A stretch of DNA of 11,159 nt from JAJPJX01 sp964568355 (GTDB lineage: Bacteria; Acidobacteriota; Terriglobia; Bryobacterales; Bryobacteraceae): NCBI GenBank assembly GCA_964568355.1, contig CAZMRK010000462.1, positions 1 to 11,159 on the forward strand. Reading direction: 5' to 3'. The position numbers were made by a program, and so were the translations under genes. Position 1 is the first letter of the stretch. Each line of letters begins with the position of its first letter. Below, in pieces: positions 1 through 7,056 of the stretch. The notes beneath the pieces are model-generated. The model had not been told where the DNA came from and did not search any database. It was given only the letters and a program-made list of their open reading frames with translations.

Positions 1-533
1 GGGATGGCGTCTTCCGCGAAAAATCCTACACCGTCGGTCTCGCTGCTGTGCGCCGCCGTGCCGCCCACCAGCCGGCACACGAAAAAGACCTTGTACGCAT
101 GGAACGGAACGGGCGGATGCCCATGCAGCCGGCAATCGTAAACCGCCGCCAGTTTGATCACCTCCGCTTCAAAGCCCGATTCCTCGCGAACCTCGCGTAC
201 CACGTTGTGGCTGGGGGTGTCCCCGATATCCGCCCAGCCTCCGGGCAGAGTCCAGCATCCATCCTCGCGCTCGCGCACCAGCAGCAGGCGGTCCCCATCG
301 AACACGGCCGCCCGCACGTCCACTTTCGGTGTGCAGTAGCCGGTATCGCGCTTGAGCAGATCCAGAATCGGCGCGATCCCCCCGGCGCCGGTGCCGGCCG
401 CGTATAGTTCCGCGGCGATCTGCCGGATGGCTTCGTAGCGCTCGGTGTCAAAGTGGTTCAGAGAATAGGTGAGGCCGGTCTGGGCGATCGCGTGCAGCCG
501 CTCCGCCCATTCCAGCCAGCGAGGGGTGTCCAT
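1..533 (-). CDS. NUDIX hydrolase with Nudix_N-type N-terminal domain (C-terminus cut by window edge)
   Basis: A minus-strand frame open from an ATG at 531-533 to the left edge gives 177 residues with no stop, so the C-terminus is missing. Residues 1 to about 65 (start MDTPRWLEWAERLHAIAQTG) resemble the small helical domain found in front of the catalytic domain in the YjhB/ADP-ribose pyrophosphatase-like group. The Nudix box follows at 98-121: LPGGW, then REVREESGF at 113-121 with the metal-binding glutamates. The usual first Glu of the box is Asp105, a variation I believe is common in this subgroup. The expected activity is Mg-dependent hydrolysis of a nucleoside diphosphate linked to another group; the substrate cannot be read from sequence. 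No C-terminal winged helix of NrtR type can be judged because of the cut. An AGCAGG directly abuts the ATG, so the ribosome site is poor and the exact start is less sure than the frame. It lies downstream of, and on the same strand as, the hydrogenase operon, separated by a hairpin-rich spacer. Confidence 0.88.
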   Translation of the reverse strand, partial: MDTPRWLEWAERLHAIAQTGLTYSLNHFDTERYEAIRQIAAELYAAGTGAGGIAPILDLLKRDTGYCTPKVDVRAAVFDGDRLLLVREREDGCWTLPGGWADIGDTPSHNVVREVREESGFEAEVIKLAAVYDCRLHGHPPVPFHAYKVFFVCRLVGGTAAHSSETDGVGFFAEDAI

Positions 534-564
534 CCTGCTATTGTGTCCCGAATGCGGCTGTCGG

Positions 565-592
565 AAAACCGAAACGGTAGTTTCGGTTTTTT
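565..592 (-). terminator. Possible hairpin terminator after the hox operon (may act in both directions)
   Basis: An 11-bp perfect stem (565-575 paired with 580-590) closes a 4-base loop (576-579). On the minus strand it is followed by four T, on the plus strand by six T, so it could end hox transcripts and also block antisense transcription. The stem is AT-rich at its base (core CCGAAAC/GTTTCGG) and the minus-strand T tract is short, so it is a weak intrinsic terminator. Its core is repeated exactly nearer to hoxH, which makes a protein-binding site an equally good reading. Confidence 0.35.
569..590. repeat. Palindromic repeat, copy 1 (22 bp, exact match to copy 2)
   Basis: The unit is CCGAAAC-GGTA-GTTTCGG followed by TTTT. 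The dyad is perfect around a 4-base centre, and in this copy it extends to 11 bp per arm because AAAA precedes it. It lies 36 bases upstream of the start of the NUDIX gene, where an operator could sit. Confidence 0.85.
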
Positions 593-633
593 CGAGCCCG
601 ATCCAATAGAATGAAGTACTTGCGGAGCCGGGA

Positions 634-655
634 CCGAAACGGTAGTTTCGGTTTT
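634..655. repeat. Palindromic repeat, copy 2 (22 bp, exact match to copy 1)
   Basis: This is identical over 22 bases to the copy at 569-590 and in the same orientation, with starts 65 bp apart. Here the dyad is 8 bp per arm (633-640 with 645-652) because the preceding bases are GGGA rather than AAAA. It begins three bases after the hoxH stop codon on the minus strand. No T tract follows on the minus strand, so this copy is not an intrinsic terminator in the hox direction. Confidence 0.85.
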
Positions 656-658
656 CCG

Positions 659-2077
659 CTACGAGATCCGGTCTAGCACGCGTCCGTCCGAGTCCCGCAG
701 TTCCATCAGCAGGTCCGGCACGCCGGCAGCATGAGTCGAGCAGCTCAGGCAGGGATCATAGGCGCGCACCACGGCGGATACGCGATTGAGCATGCCCTCC
801 CGAAAATGGTTGCCGTCGATGAAATGGCGGCTCACCTGCCCGATGCTCTTATCGATTGCCAGGTTGTTATGGCCGGTCGCCACGATCAGATTGGCCCAGC
901 GAATGGCTCCGTTTTCGTCCACTTTATAGTGGTGAATCAGGATGCCGCGCGGAGCCTCGATGATGCCCACGCCGTCCAGGCAATTGACTCCGGCATTGGC
1001 GCGTACATGCGAATCCAGGATGAGCGGATCTGCCAGCAGCGCTTCCATTCGCTCCAGCGCATACAAAGCCTCGATCAGGCGCGCGTAATGGAAGTGGAAC
1101 GAGCTATGCACCACCGTGCCGCAACGCTGATGATATTCCGCAAATTCCGCATCAGCCAGCGGCGTGCCGCAGCGTTCGGCGGCATTCAGACGGGCCAGCG
1201 GACCGACGCGATAGACCCCCTCCGGGAAACCACGCGGCTGGAAGTAAGGCGCCTTCAGGTAAGAATCCGGCAAGGCCGCTTCGCCGATGTAACGGGCGTA
1301 GTCGGCCGGCGCTACCTGATCGGCGGCCAGCGTACCGTCGGCGTCGCGGAAACGCAGGCAGCCGTCGTAGAGTTGCAAAGCGCCGGAGGAATCCACCAGC
1401 CCGGCGTACATGGTGGGCGTGGTGCCGAAATGCTCGATCTCTTCCGCAAAACGGTCGAGCGTGGCCTTGAAAGCATCGAGCGTGCGGCGGCAGATGGCCT
1501 TGGCGTCGGGCAATCCGGCCAGAATGCGCTCGCGCACCTCCGCCGAGAGCGGCGCATTGACGCCGCCGGGCACTACCCAGGAAGGATGTACGCGCTCCCG
1601 GGCCAATCCCTCGATCACCTGCTGGCCGAACTTGCGCAGGGCAATGCCGTCGCGCGCGACATCCGGCAGCTTTTCGAGCACACCCAGCACGTTGCGCTGG
1701 GCCGGCTCGGAGTCCATTCCGAGCAGCAGATCGGGCGCCGAGAGGTGGAAGAAGCTGAGCGCGTGCGACTGTACGAATTGTCCGCAATGCAGCAACTCCC
1801 GCAGGCGGATTCCCGGCTCGGGCACGCGCACGGACATAATCGCGTCGCAGGCCTTGGCGGAAGCGAGCAGGTGGCTGACCGGACAGATGCCGCAAATGCG
1901 CGCAGTGATGGAAGGCATCTCGTAATAGGGCCGGCCTTCGGTGAATTTCTCGAAGCCGCGCAACTGCGTCACGTGGAAATGCGTCTCCGTCACCTGCCCT
2001 TCGTCATTCAGATCGATGGTGATCCGCGCATGGCCCTCCACGCGGGTCAGCGGATCGATAGTAAGTCGCTTGGTCAC
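659..2077 (-). CDS. hoxH: NAD(P)-linked bidirectional [NiFe]-hydrogenase large subunit HoxH
   Basis: This 472-residue protein holds the NiFe active site where H2 is split or formed in the cytoplasm. RVEGHARI near the N-terminus (residues 12-19) and the L1 motif RICGICPVSH (60-69; Cys62, Cys65) match HoxH of group 3d hydrogenases. The L2 motif DPCLSCSTH (441-449; Cys443, Cys446) supplies the other two Ni ligands. After His449 a 23-residue tail remains, which a HoxW-type endopeptidase normally removes once Ni is inserted; no such gene is in the window. The start is a GTG (2075-2077), chosen because GGGAGG lies six bases upstream at 2084-2089 and the N-terminus then aligns with the family. It is the last gene of the operon, 15 bases after hoxY. 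Length is normal for the family and no key residue is missing. Confidence 0.97.
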   Translation of the reverse strand: MTKRLTIDPLTRVEGHARITIDLNDEGQVTETHFHVTQLRGFEKFTEGRPYYEMPSITARICGICPVSHLLASAKACDAIMSVRVPEPGIRLRELLHCGQFVQSHALSFFHLSAPDLLLGMDSEPAQRNVLGVLEKLPDVARDGIALRKFGQQVIEGLARERVHPSWVVPGGVNAPLSAEVRERILAGLPDAKAICRRTLDAFKATLDRFAEEIEHFGTTPTMYAGLVDSSGALQLYDGCLRFRDADGTLAADQVAPADYARYIGEAALPDSYLKAPYFQPRGFPEGVYRVGPLARLNAAERCGTPLADAEFAEYHQRCGTVVHSSFHFHYARLIEALYALERMEALLADPLILDSHVRANAGVNCLDGVGIIEAPRGILIHHYKVDENGAIRWANLIVATGHNNLAIDKSIGQVSRHFIDGNHFREGMLNRVSAVVRAYDPCLSCSTHAAGVPDLLMELRDSDGRVLDRIS

Positions 2078-2092
2078 GAGTTTCCTCCCGCT

Positions 2093-2623
2093 TCAGCCGA
2101 ATTTGACCTTGGATCCGAGGTCGGGCAGATGCCCCTCCAGCAGCTCGCCGATCACCGCGAAAATAGCTGCGGCGGGCGGTGGGCACCCGGGGACATGCAG
2201 ATCGACCTTGACCACTTCCTGCAACGGCATGACCTGCCGCAACAGCGTGGGAACACCTTCAGAAGGGACGCAGGGCTGCGTCTGGACTCCTTCCACATAG
2301 ACCCGCTCCAGCAGCTTCCGAACCGGAATGGAGTTGCGCATGGCGGGCACATTGCCGGTGACGGCGCAATCTCCCAAAGCCACCAGCAGGCGGCTGCGCT
2401 GGCGAATGAGCTGAAGCTTTTCCTTGTCCTCCTGGCTGCTGACGGCGCCCTCCACCAGCGTGACGTCGACGCCTTCCGGGAAGCTCTGGCTGTCGACCAG
2501 CGGGCTATAGACGAGGTCGGCGCTCTGCGCCACCGCGGCCAGGTTCCCGTCGATATCCAACAGGGACATATGGCATCCCGAGCAGCCGTCAAGCCAAACG
2601 GTGGCCAGCTTGATCTTTTTCAT
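2093..2623 (-). CDS. hoxY: [NiFe]-hydrogenase small subunit HoxY
   Basis: This 176-residue protein is the electron-transfer partner of HoxH. It carries the proximal [4Fe-4S] cluster, with four candidate ligands: Cys14 and Cys17 in GCSGCH, Cys86 in ALGDCAVTGN, and Cys147 in VPGCPPP. The short length, with no second ferredoxin-like domain and no Tat signal, is typical of the cytoplasmic HoxY type rather than membrane or periplasmic small subunits. The frame is open further upstream, but the start MKKIKLATVW at 2621-2623 is preferred: it has GAGGAG a few bases upstream, and it overlaps the hoxU stop as ATGA, implying translational coupling. The extra upstream residues would lie inside hoxU and have no family similarity that I recognise. 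hoxH follows after 15 bases. Confidence 0.96.
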   Translation of the reverse strand: MKKIKLATVWLDGCSGCHMSLLDIDGNLAAVAQSADLVYSPLVDSQSFPEGVDVTLVEGAVSSQEDKEKLQLIRQRSRLLVALGDCAVTGNVPAMRNSIPVRKLLERVYVEGVQTQPCVPSEGVPTLLRQVMPLQEVVKVDLHVPGCPPPAAAIFAVIGELLEGHLPDLGSKVKFG

Positions 2624-3330
2624 GCGTGAACTCCTCGGCTGGCGGCCAGTTGAACGATACGCTGGTCGCGCTTGACCATCTCTTCCACGCCGCGGCCCTT
2701 TTCGGCCATGGCTCCCGTGGGACAGACCTGCACGCATTTGCCGCAACTGGTACAGTTCCGCGATTGGCCCCATGGCTGATTCATCTCGCTGATCAGCCGC
2801 GAAGAAATTCCCCGCGACATGACATCCCAGACATGGGCTCCCTCCACCTCGGCGCAGACCCGCACACAGCGCGTACAGAGGATGCAGCGGTTCTGATCCA
2901 GGACAAAGCGCTCATGCGAGAGGTCCACGGGCAGCTTGGGGTAGTTATAAGGATAGTGCACGTGGGTGACGCCCAGCGATTGGGCCATCGCCTGCAGCTC
3001 ACAGTGTCCGTTGGAGACGCAGACGGCGCAGAAATGATTACGCTCCAGCAGCAGGAATTCCACCGCCATGCGGCGATAGCGGGTGAGCTTGTCCGAGTTG
3101 GTGGTGACGGACATTCCGTTCTGCACCGGCGTGGTGCAGGCCGGCAGCAGGCGGCCGACGCCGGAGACCTCTACGATGCAGAGCCGGCAGGAGCCCGCGG
3201 CGGATAGTCCTTCCAGATAGCACAGCGTCGGGATGTACTTCCCGTTGGCCCGCGCAGCCTCCAGGATGGTCTGGTTCTCCGTAGCGGTGACGTATTCTCC
3301 GTCGATGCGGATCGAGATTTTCTGTGGCAA
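2620..3330 (-). CDS. hoxU: Hydrogenase diaphorase iron-sulfur subunit HoxU
   Basis: This 236-residue protein resembles the N-terminal part of NuoG and wires the HoxYH dimer to the flavin subunit HoxF. Cluster ligands in order are a plant-type [2Fe-2S] set at Cys37, Cys48, Cys51 and Cys65; a NuoG-like set at Cys101, Cys104 and Cys110 (with His99 nearby in NHFCAVC); and two ferredoxin-type [4Fe-4S] sets at Cys149/152/155/159 and Cys193/196/199/203. The start is a TTG (3328-3330). It is supported by a strong AGGAGG at 3337-3342 with six-base spacing and by the family-typical N-terminus beginning just after it. It starts 19 bases after the hoxF stop and overlaps hoxY by four bases. Length and cysteine content are complete for HoxU. 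Confidence 0.96.
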   Translation of the reverse strand: MPQKISIRIDGEYVTATENQTILEAARANGKYIPTLCYLEGLSAAGSCRLCIVEVSGVGRLLPACTTPVQNGMSVTTNSDKLTRYRRMAVEFLLLERNHFCAVCVSNGHCELQAMAQSLGVTHVHYPYNYPKLPVDLSHERFVLDQNRCILCTRCVRVCAEVEGAHVWDVMSRGISSRLISEMNQPWGQSRNCTSCGKCVQVCPTGAMAEKGRGVEEMVKRDQRIVQLAASRGVHA

Positions 3331-3336
3331 CGGATT

Positions 3337-3342
3337 CCTCCT
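3337..3342 (-). promoter_or_regulatory. Ribosome binding site fixing the TTG start of hoxU
   Basis: On the minus strand AAAGGAGGAA, with AGGAGG at these bases, stands six bases before the TTG at 3328-3330 and just after the hoxF stop TAG (3350-3352). There is no in-frame ATG or GTG between that stop and the TTG, so this site decides the start. Confidence 0.85.
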
Positions 3343-3349
3343 TTCGCGA

Positions 3350-6300
3350 CTAATGCGCGGGTTCGTGGATATCGCAGCGCAGACAGCGGCTGGCCTCGTC
3401 CAGAGTTTCGCCGGCAGTCAGGGCGAAGACGACCTCTTCAAAGCTGTGCACGCGCTCGCCCGCGGCGCGTTCGTCCGGGTGATGGCGGCGGCTCTCGCTG
3501 ACCTGGGCAGGAGGCGTCTGTCCATAGGTGAACTCGCGGAACAGCAGCGGAAAGCGCTTCACTCCGGTCAGGCGCTGGTCGATGTTGCGGGCGGCCTTCT
3601 TGCCATATCCCATGGCGTTGGAGAGGTTGGAAGCGCCCGTAATCAGGTCGCCGCCGGCATAGCACTTATCCCGGCTGGTTTCGAGGCTGTAGCGATCGAC
3701 ATCCATGGTGCCGCCGTCCTTGGTCCGCAGACCGGTCGCCTGGGCCAGGTCCGGATCCACGCGCTCGCCGACCGCGAGAACCACGCTGTCGCATTTGTAA
3801 TTTTGAAACTCGTCGGTCGAGACGGGGCGCCGGCGGCCGGAGCTGTCGAACTCGCCTAAGCGTGTCTTGAGTACCTCGATGCCGGTGACTCTGCCGCGCT
3901 CGCCGAGGATGCGGTGCGGCGCGGAAAGGAAGATGAAGTGCACTCCTTCCGCCGCGGCGGCATCGATTTCCTCCGGGATGGCCGGCATTTCCTTGCGCTC
4001 GCGACGATAAATGACGGTCGCGGTCGCGCCCAGGCGGACGGCCGTGCGGGCGGAATCGATGGCCGCGTTACCGCCGCCGATCACCACCACGCGGCGTCCC
4101 AGTTCCGGGGGCTGGCCTTTGGCTACGGACTCCAGGAAGGAGAGCGCCGGCATTACACCCTGCATCTCGACACCGGGCAGATCAATCCGCGCCTCCTTCC
4201 AGGTTCCCACCGAGAGGAAGACGGCATCGTGCAAGTTTTCAAGCTCGCTGAGGGCAATATCGGCGCCCAGCGCGGCGTTATAGACGAAACGAACGCCCAC
4301 CCGTTCGATCAGCTCGATCTCACGCTCCAGGACGGACTTGGGCAGGCGGTATTCGGGCAGCGCATAGCGCAGCATTCCGCCGGCAGCGGCGTGCGATTCG
4401 TAGACCGTAACGGCATGGCCCAGCAGCGCCAGGTAGAAGGCGCAGGTGAGCCCCGCGGGGCCGGCGCCGATCACGGCGACCTTGTGGCCGGTTGGCTCGA
4501 GTTTCTTGGCAGCGATGCGCTCGGCCATGGAATCGAAGCGGTCGCTGAGATAGAAGGAATCGGCGATGAAACGGTGCACCTCGCGCATGTTGACCGCTTC
4601 ATCGATGCCGATGCGCCGGCAGCGGTCGTCGCAGGGGTGCTGGCAGACCCGTCCGGTGGAGGCAGGCAGGGGATTGTCCATGACCACCGATTCGAACGCT
4701 TCTTCCAGGCGGTTTTCTTTATAGAGCTGGAGGAAGCGGGGGATGTTCATGTGCAGCGGACAACTGTTTTCGCAGGGCGAGAGCGCCAGGTTCTGGCATA
4801 CCCCGGCCCGGCAGCGCCCGGCGCGAATGTGGTCCTCGAATTCGTGCCGGAAATGGCGCATCGTGGTGAGCACCGGGTTGGGAGCGGTCTGGCCCAGGCC
4901 GCAGAGCGAGACGTCGCGGATCATGCGGCCCAGTTCTTCCAGGCTGCTCAGATCGCTCTCACTGGCCACGCCATTGGTGAAGTTGTTGAGGATGCGCAGC
5001 GATTTATCCAATCCCACGCGGCAGGGCACGCACTTGCCGCAGGATTCCGAGTGGGTGAATTCGATGAAGTACCGCGCCACGTCCACCATGCAGTTGTCTT
5101 CATCCATCACCACCATGCCGCCCGAGCCCATGATGGAGCCCAGTTTGCCCAAGGTCTCGTAATCCACCGGCGTATCGAAAAGGTCCTGCGGAATGCAGCC
5201 GCCCGAAGGCCCGCCGGTCTGCACCGCCTTTACCTGGCGGCTGTTGCTGCCGCCTCCGCCCACGTCATAGACGAATTTCTTGAGCGGCGTGCCCAGAGGC
5301 ATCTCCACCAGGCCGGTGTTGCACACCTTGCCCACCAGAGAGAAGACCTTGGTGCCGGGGCTCTTAGCGCTGCCGGTTTCGCAGAACCACGCCGCGCCTT
5401 TCGCCACGATGGGAGCAACGTTGTACCAGGTCTCGACGTTGTTGATGTTGGTGGGGCGCCCCCACAGTCCCCTCTGTGCGGGAAAGGGAGGACGGGGCCG
5501 CGGCCGGCCGGCCCGGCCTTCGAGCGACGCGATCAGCGCGGTCTCTTCTCCGCACACGAAGGCGCCGGCGCCTTCCACCAGTTCGAGATGGAAATCGAAG
5601 CCGCGGCCCAGGATATTCTCGCCCAGCAGGCCGTACTCCTTGGCCTGTTCGATCGCCTGGTTCAGCCGATGGACGGCCAGGGGGTATTCGGCGCGGACAT
5701 AAATGATGCCGTGATGCGAGCCCATGACATAAGCGCCGATCAGCATACCTTCGAGCAGCGAGTGCGGGTCGCTTTCGATCTCGTTGCGATTCATGTAGGC
5801 GCCCGGATCACCCTCGTCGGCATTGCAGATGACATACTTGGCATCCGCTGCGGCCTTGCGGAGAAACTCCCACTTCAAGCCCGTCAGGTAGCCGGCGCCG
5901 CCCCGGCCGCGCAGTTTCGCCGCCTTGATCTGCTCGATCACCGCCTCGGGCGTTCCATCGATGAGCACTTTATAAAGAGACAGGTAGCCGCCGACGGCAA
6001 TGTACTCTTCGATATCCTCCGGGCAGATGAGCCCGCAATTACGCAGGACGATCTTCTTCTGCCCCTGGAAAAAGGGGATCTCGGTCCAACTGGGGACTTC
6101 CGTGGCGCCGAAGCCGTAGTGAACCTGCGCGGTCAAATGGTCCCATTCCTCGATTTTGCAGAGGGCAAGCTGCGAGGGGATGTTGCCCATGGCAAGGTCA
6201 TCCAATATCTGGTCCACCTGGTTGGACTGCACGTGGTGCAGAATGACCAGCGGCCGCCCCGGCAGCCAGACATTGACCAGCGGCTCCTGGGCGCAGAAAC

Positions 6301-6502
6301 CGAAACAGCCGACGCGCGAAAGCTGCACATCCATGCCGCGCTGGTCGATGGCATCGGCGAAGGCGTGGTAGACGCCTTCGGCGCCGTTGCCGGCCCCGCA
6401 GGTACCCATCCCTACGGCAACGCGCGGCTTAAGCGGCAGAAGCTTGGCCATGCCGGCGCCCTTGATGGCGCTGAACGTGCTGATGTCCTGGATGCGGGTC
6501 AT
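3350..6502 (-). CDS. hoxF: HoxF flavoprotein fused to a GltD/NfnB-like FAD-NAD(P)H oxidoreductase
   Basis: This single 1050-residue frame holds two oxidoreductase modules. Residues 25-100 form a thioredoxin-like [2Fe-2S] domain (Cys35, Cys66, Cys70). Residues about 150-560 are a NuoF/HoxF core: FMN loop GRGGAG at 199-204, NADH motif CNADEGDPGAY at 226-236, FVCGEETA at 315-322, and the [4Fe-4S] ligands Cys488/491/494 plus Cys534. The chain continues through RCRAGVC (Cys564, Cys569) into a GltD-like Fe-S domain (Cys577, Cys581, Cys620, Cys624, Cys628). An FAD Rossmann fold follows (GAGPAG at 679-684), then a second one (GGGNAA at 809-814) with RRERKEMP at 833-840, an Arg pattern seen in NADPH-binding GltD/NfnB proteins, and the FAD-closing AGGD at 949-952. 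A CLRC pair (1040-1043) lies near the C-terminus. Plain HoxF proteins are roughly half this length. The ATG at 6500-6502 overlaps the hoxE stop as ATGA. NADH chemistry at FMN is well supported; NADP(H) coupling at the added module is inference. Confidence 0.95.
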   Translation of the reverse strand: MTRIQDISTFSAIKGAGMAKLLPLKPRVAVGMGTCGAGNGAEGVYHAFADAIDQRGMDVQLSRVGCFGFCAQEPLVNVWLPGRPLVILHHVQSNQVDQILDDLAMGNIPSQLALCKIEEWDHLTAQVHYGFGATEVPSWTEIPFFQGQKKIVLRNCGLICPEDIEEYIAVGGYLSLYKVLIDGTPEAVIEQIKAAKLRGRGGAGYLTGLKWEFLRKAAADAKYVICNADEGDPGAYMNRNEIESDPHSLLEGMLIGAYVMGSHHGIIYVRAEYPLAVHRLNQAIEQAKEYGLLGENILGRGFDFHLELVEGAGAFVCGEETALIASLEGRAGRPRPRPPFPAQRGLWGRPTNINNVETWYNVAPIVAKGAAWFCETGSAKSPGTKVFSLVGKVCNTGLVEMPLGTPLKKFVYDVGGGGSNSRQVKAVQTGGPSGGCIPQDLFDTPVDYETLGKLGSIMGSGGMVVMDEDNCMVDVARYFIEFTHSESCGKCVPCRVGLDKSLRILNNFTNGVASESDLSSLEELGRMIRDVSLCGLGQTAPNPVLTTMRHFRHEFEDHIRAGRCRAGVCQNLALSPCENSCPLHMNIPRFLQLYKENRLEEAFESVVMDNPLPASTGRVCQHPCDDRCRRIGIDEAVNMREVHRFIADSFYLSDRFDSMAERIAAKKLEPTGHKVAVIGAGPAGLTCAFYLALLGHAVTVYESHAAAGGMLRYALPEYRLPKSVLEREIELIERVGVRFVYNAALGADIALSELENLHDAVFLSVGTWKEARIDLPGVEMQGVMPALSFLESVAKGQPPELGRRVVVIGGGNAAIDSARTAVRLGATATVIYRRERKEMPAIPEEIDAAAAEGVHFIFLSAPHRILGERGRVTGIEVLKTRLGEFDSSGRRRPVSTDEFQNYKCDSVVLAVGERVDPDLAQATGLRTKDGGTMDVDRYSLETSRDKCYAGGDLITGASNLSNAMGYGKKAARNIDQRLTGVKRFPLLFREFTYGQTPPAQVSESRRHHPDERAAGERVHSFEEVVFALTAGETLDEASRCLRCDIHEPAH

Positions 6503-7038
6503 TTCGCTCCCCCTTTCTCCAAGGCCTCCAGTTCACGATGCAGGGCCTGCTCGTTCATGTGCCCATAGATGGAATGATTGATCTCGACGACAGGTGCGAG
6601 CGCGCACTGGCCGAAACAGGCGACGGTGCGCAGCGTGTATTTGCGATCAGGCGTGGTCAAGACCAGCTTGTCGGCTCCGCTTTCGTCGTGATCTTCCTTC
6701 AGGCCCATCTCCAGCTTCAGACGCTCCAGCAGATTGCGGGAGCCGCGCGTGTGGCAGGCGGTACCGCGGCAGATGCACACGGTATTGTCTCCCTGCGGCT
6801 CCAGGTTGAACAGCGCGAAAAAGGTGGCCACGCTGTAGATCTGGGCCATGGGGAGATGCGTCCTGGAGGCAACATATTCCAGGACTTCCGGAGAAAGGTA
6901 TTTATAGGGATGATGATCCTGGAGCCGCTCGAGAATACTCAGCAAGGCGCCTGGACGACCCTGCTGCTCGGCAATAACCCGATCCGCAAAGTCGTAGTCG
7001 CTCCGCTGCGGCTGTGTCTGGGCTGGCTGCGTGTCCAT
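6499..7038 (-). CDS. hoxE: Hydrogenase diaphorase [2Fe-2S] subunit HoxE (NuoE-like)
   Basis: This 179-residue protein is related to the 24-kDa NuoE subunit of complex I and adds a [2Fe-2S] cluster to the diaphorase part of the hydrogenase. The N-terminal helical region (about 15-80) has the family pattern around YLSPEVLEYVASRTHLP and VATFFALFNL. The thioredoxin-like part carries the four ligands Cys90 and Cys95 (CRGTAC) and Cys141 and Cys145 (CFGQC). The ATG at 7036-7038 has AAGGAG eight bases upstream (7047-7052). It is the first gene of the operon and overlaps hoxF by four bases. Its presence, with HoxF and HoxU, places the enzyme in the HoxEFUYH class rather than with hydrogenases that lack this subunit. 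I see no truncation or missing ligand. Confidence 0.95.
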   Translation of the reverse strand: MDTQPAQTQPQRSDYDFADRVIAEQQGRPGALLSILERLQDHHPYKYLSPEVLEYVASRTHLPMAQIYSVATFFALFNLEPQGDNTVCICRGTACHTRGSRNLLERLKLEMGLKEDHDESGADKLVLTTPDRKYTLRTVACFGQCALAPVVEINHSIYGHMNEQALHRELEALEKGGAK

Positions 7039-7056
7039 TGCGCCAACTCCTTTCCT

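Noticed and set aside
158..451. A 97-residue minus-strand frame at the left end considered as a separate gene.
   Set aside because: It is an out-of-frame reading of the NUDIX gene, whose Nudix box and N-terminal domain are intact in the neighbouring frame.
569..655. The two palindromes considered as CRISPR repeats.
   Set aside because: There are only two units, they are perfect dyads, the single 43-base interval is not a spacer array and no cas genes are nearby.
731..2629. A 632-residue open frame on the plus strand opposite hoxH and hoxY.
   Set aside because: It crosses two well-supported minus-strand genes and their junction and shows no family signature; it is a shadow of their GC-rich third positions.
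5461..5520. A very GC-rich, partly palindromic stretch (gccgcggccggccggc) inside hoxF, considered as an insertion or repeat.
   Set aside because: It codes in frame for RPRPRPPFPAQRGLWGRP, a run that is normal at this place in NuoF/HoxF proteins.
3914..6568. An 884-residue open frame on the plus strand opposite hoxF and hoxE.
   Set aside because: It is antisense to genes with many intact cofactor motifs, shows no recognisable domain and has the skewed composition expected from GC-rich codon bias on the other strand.
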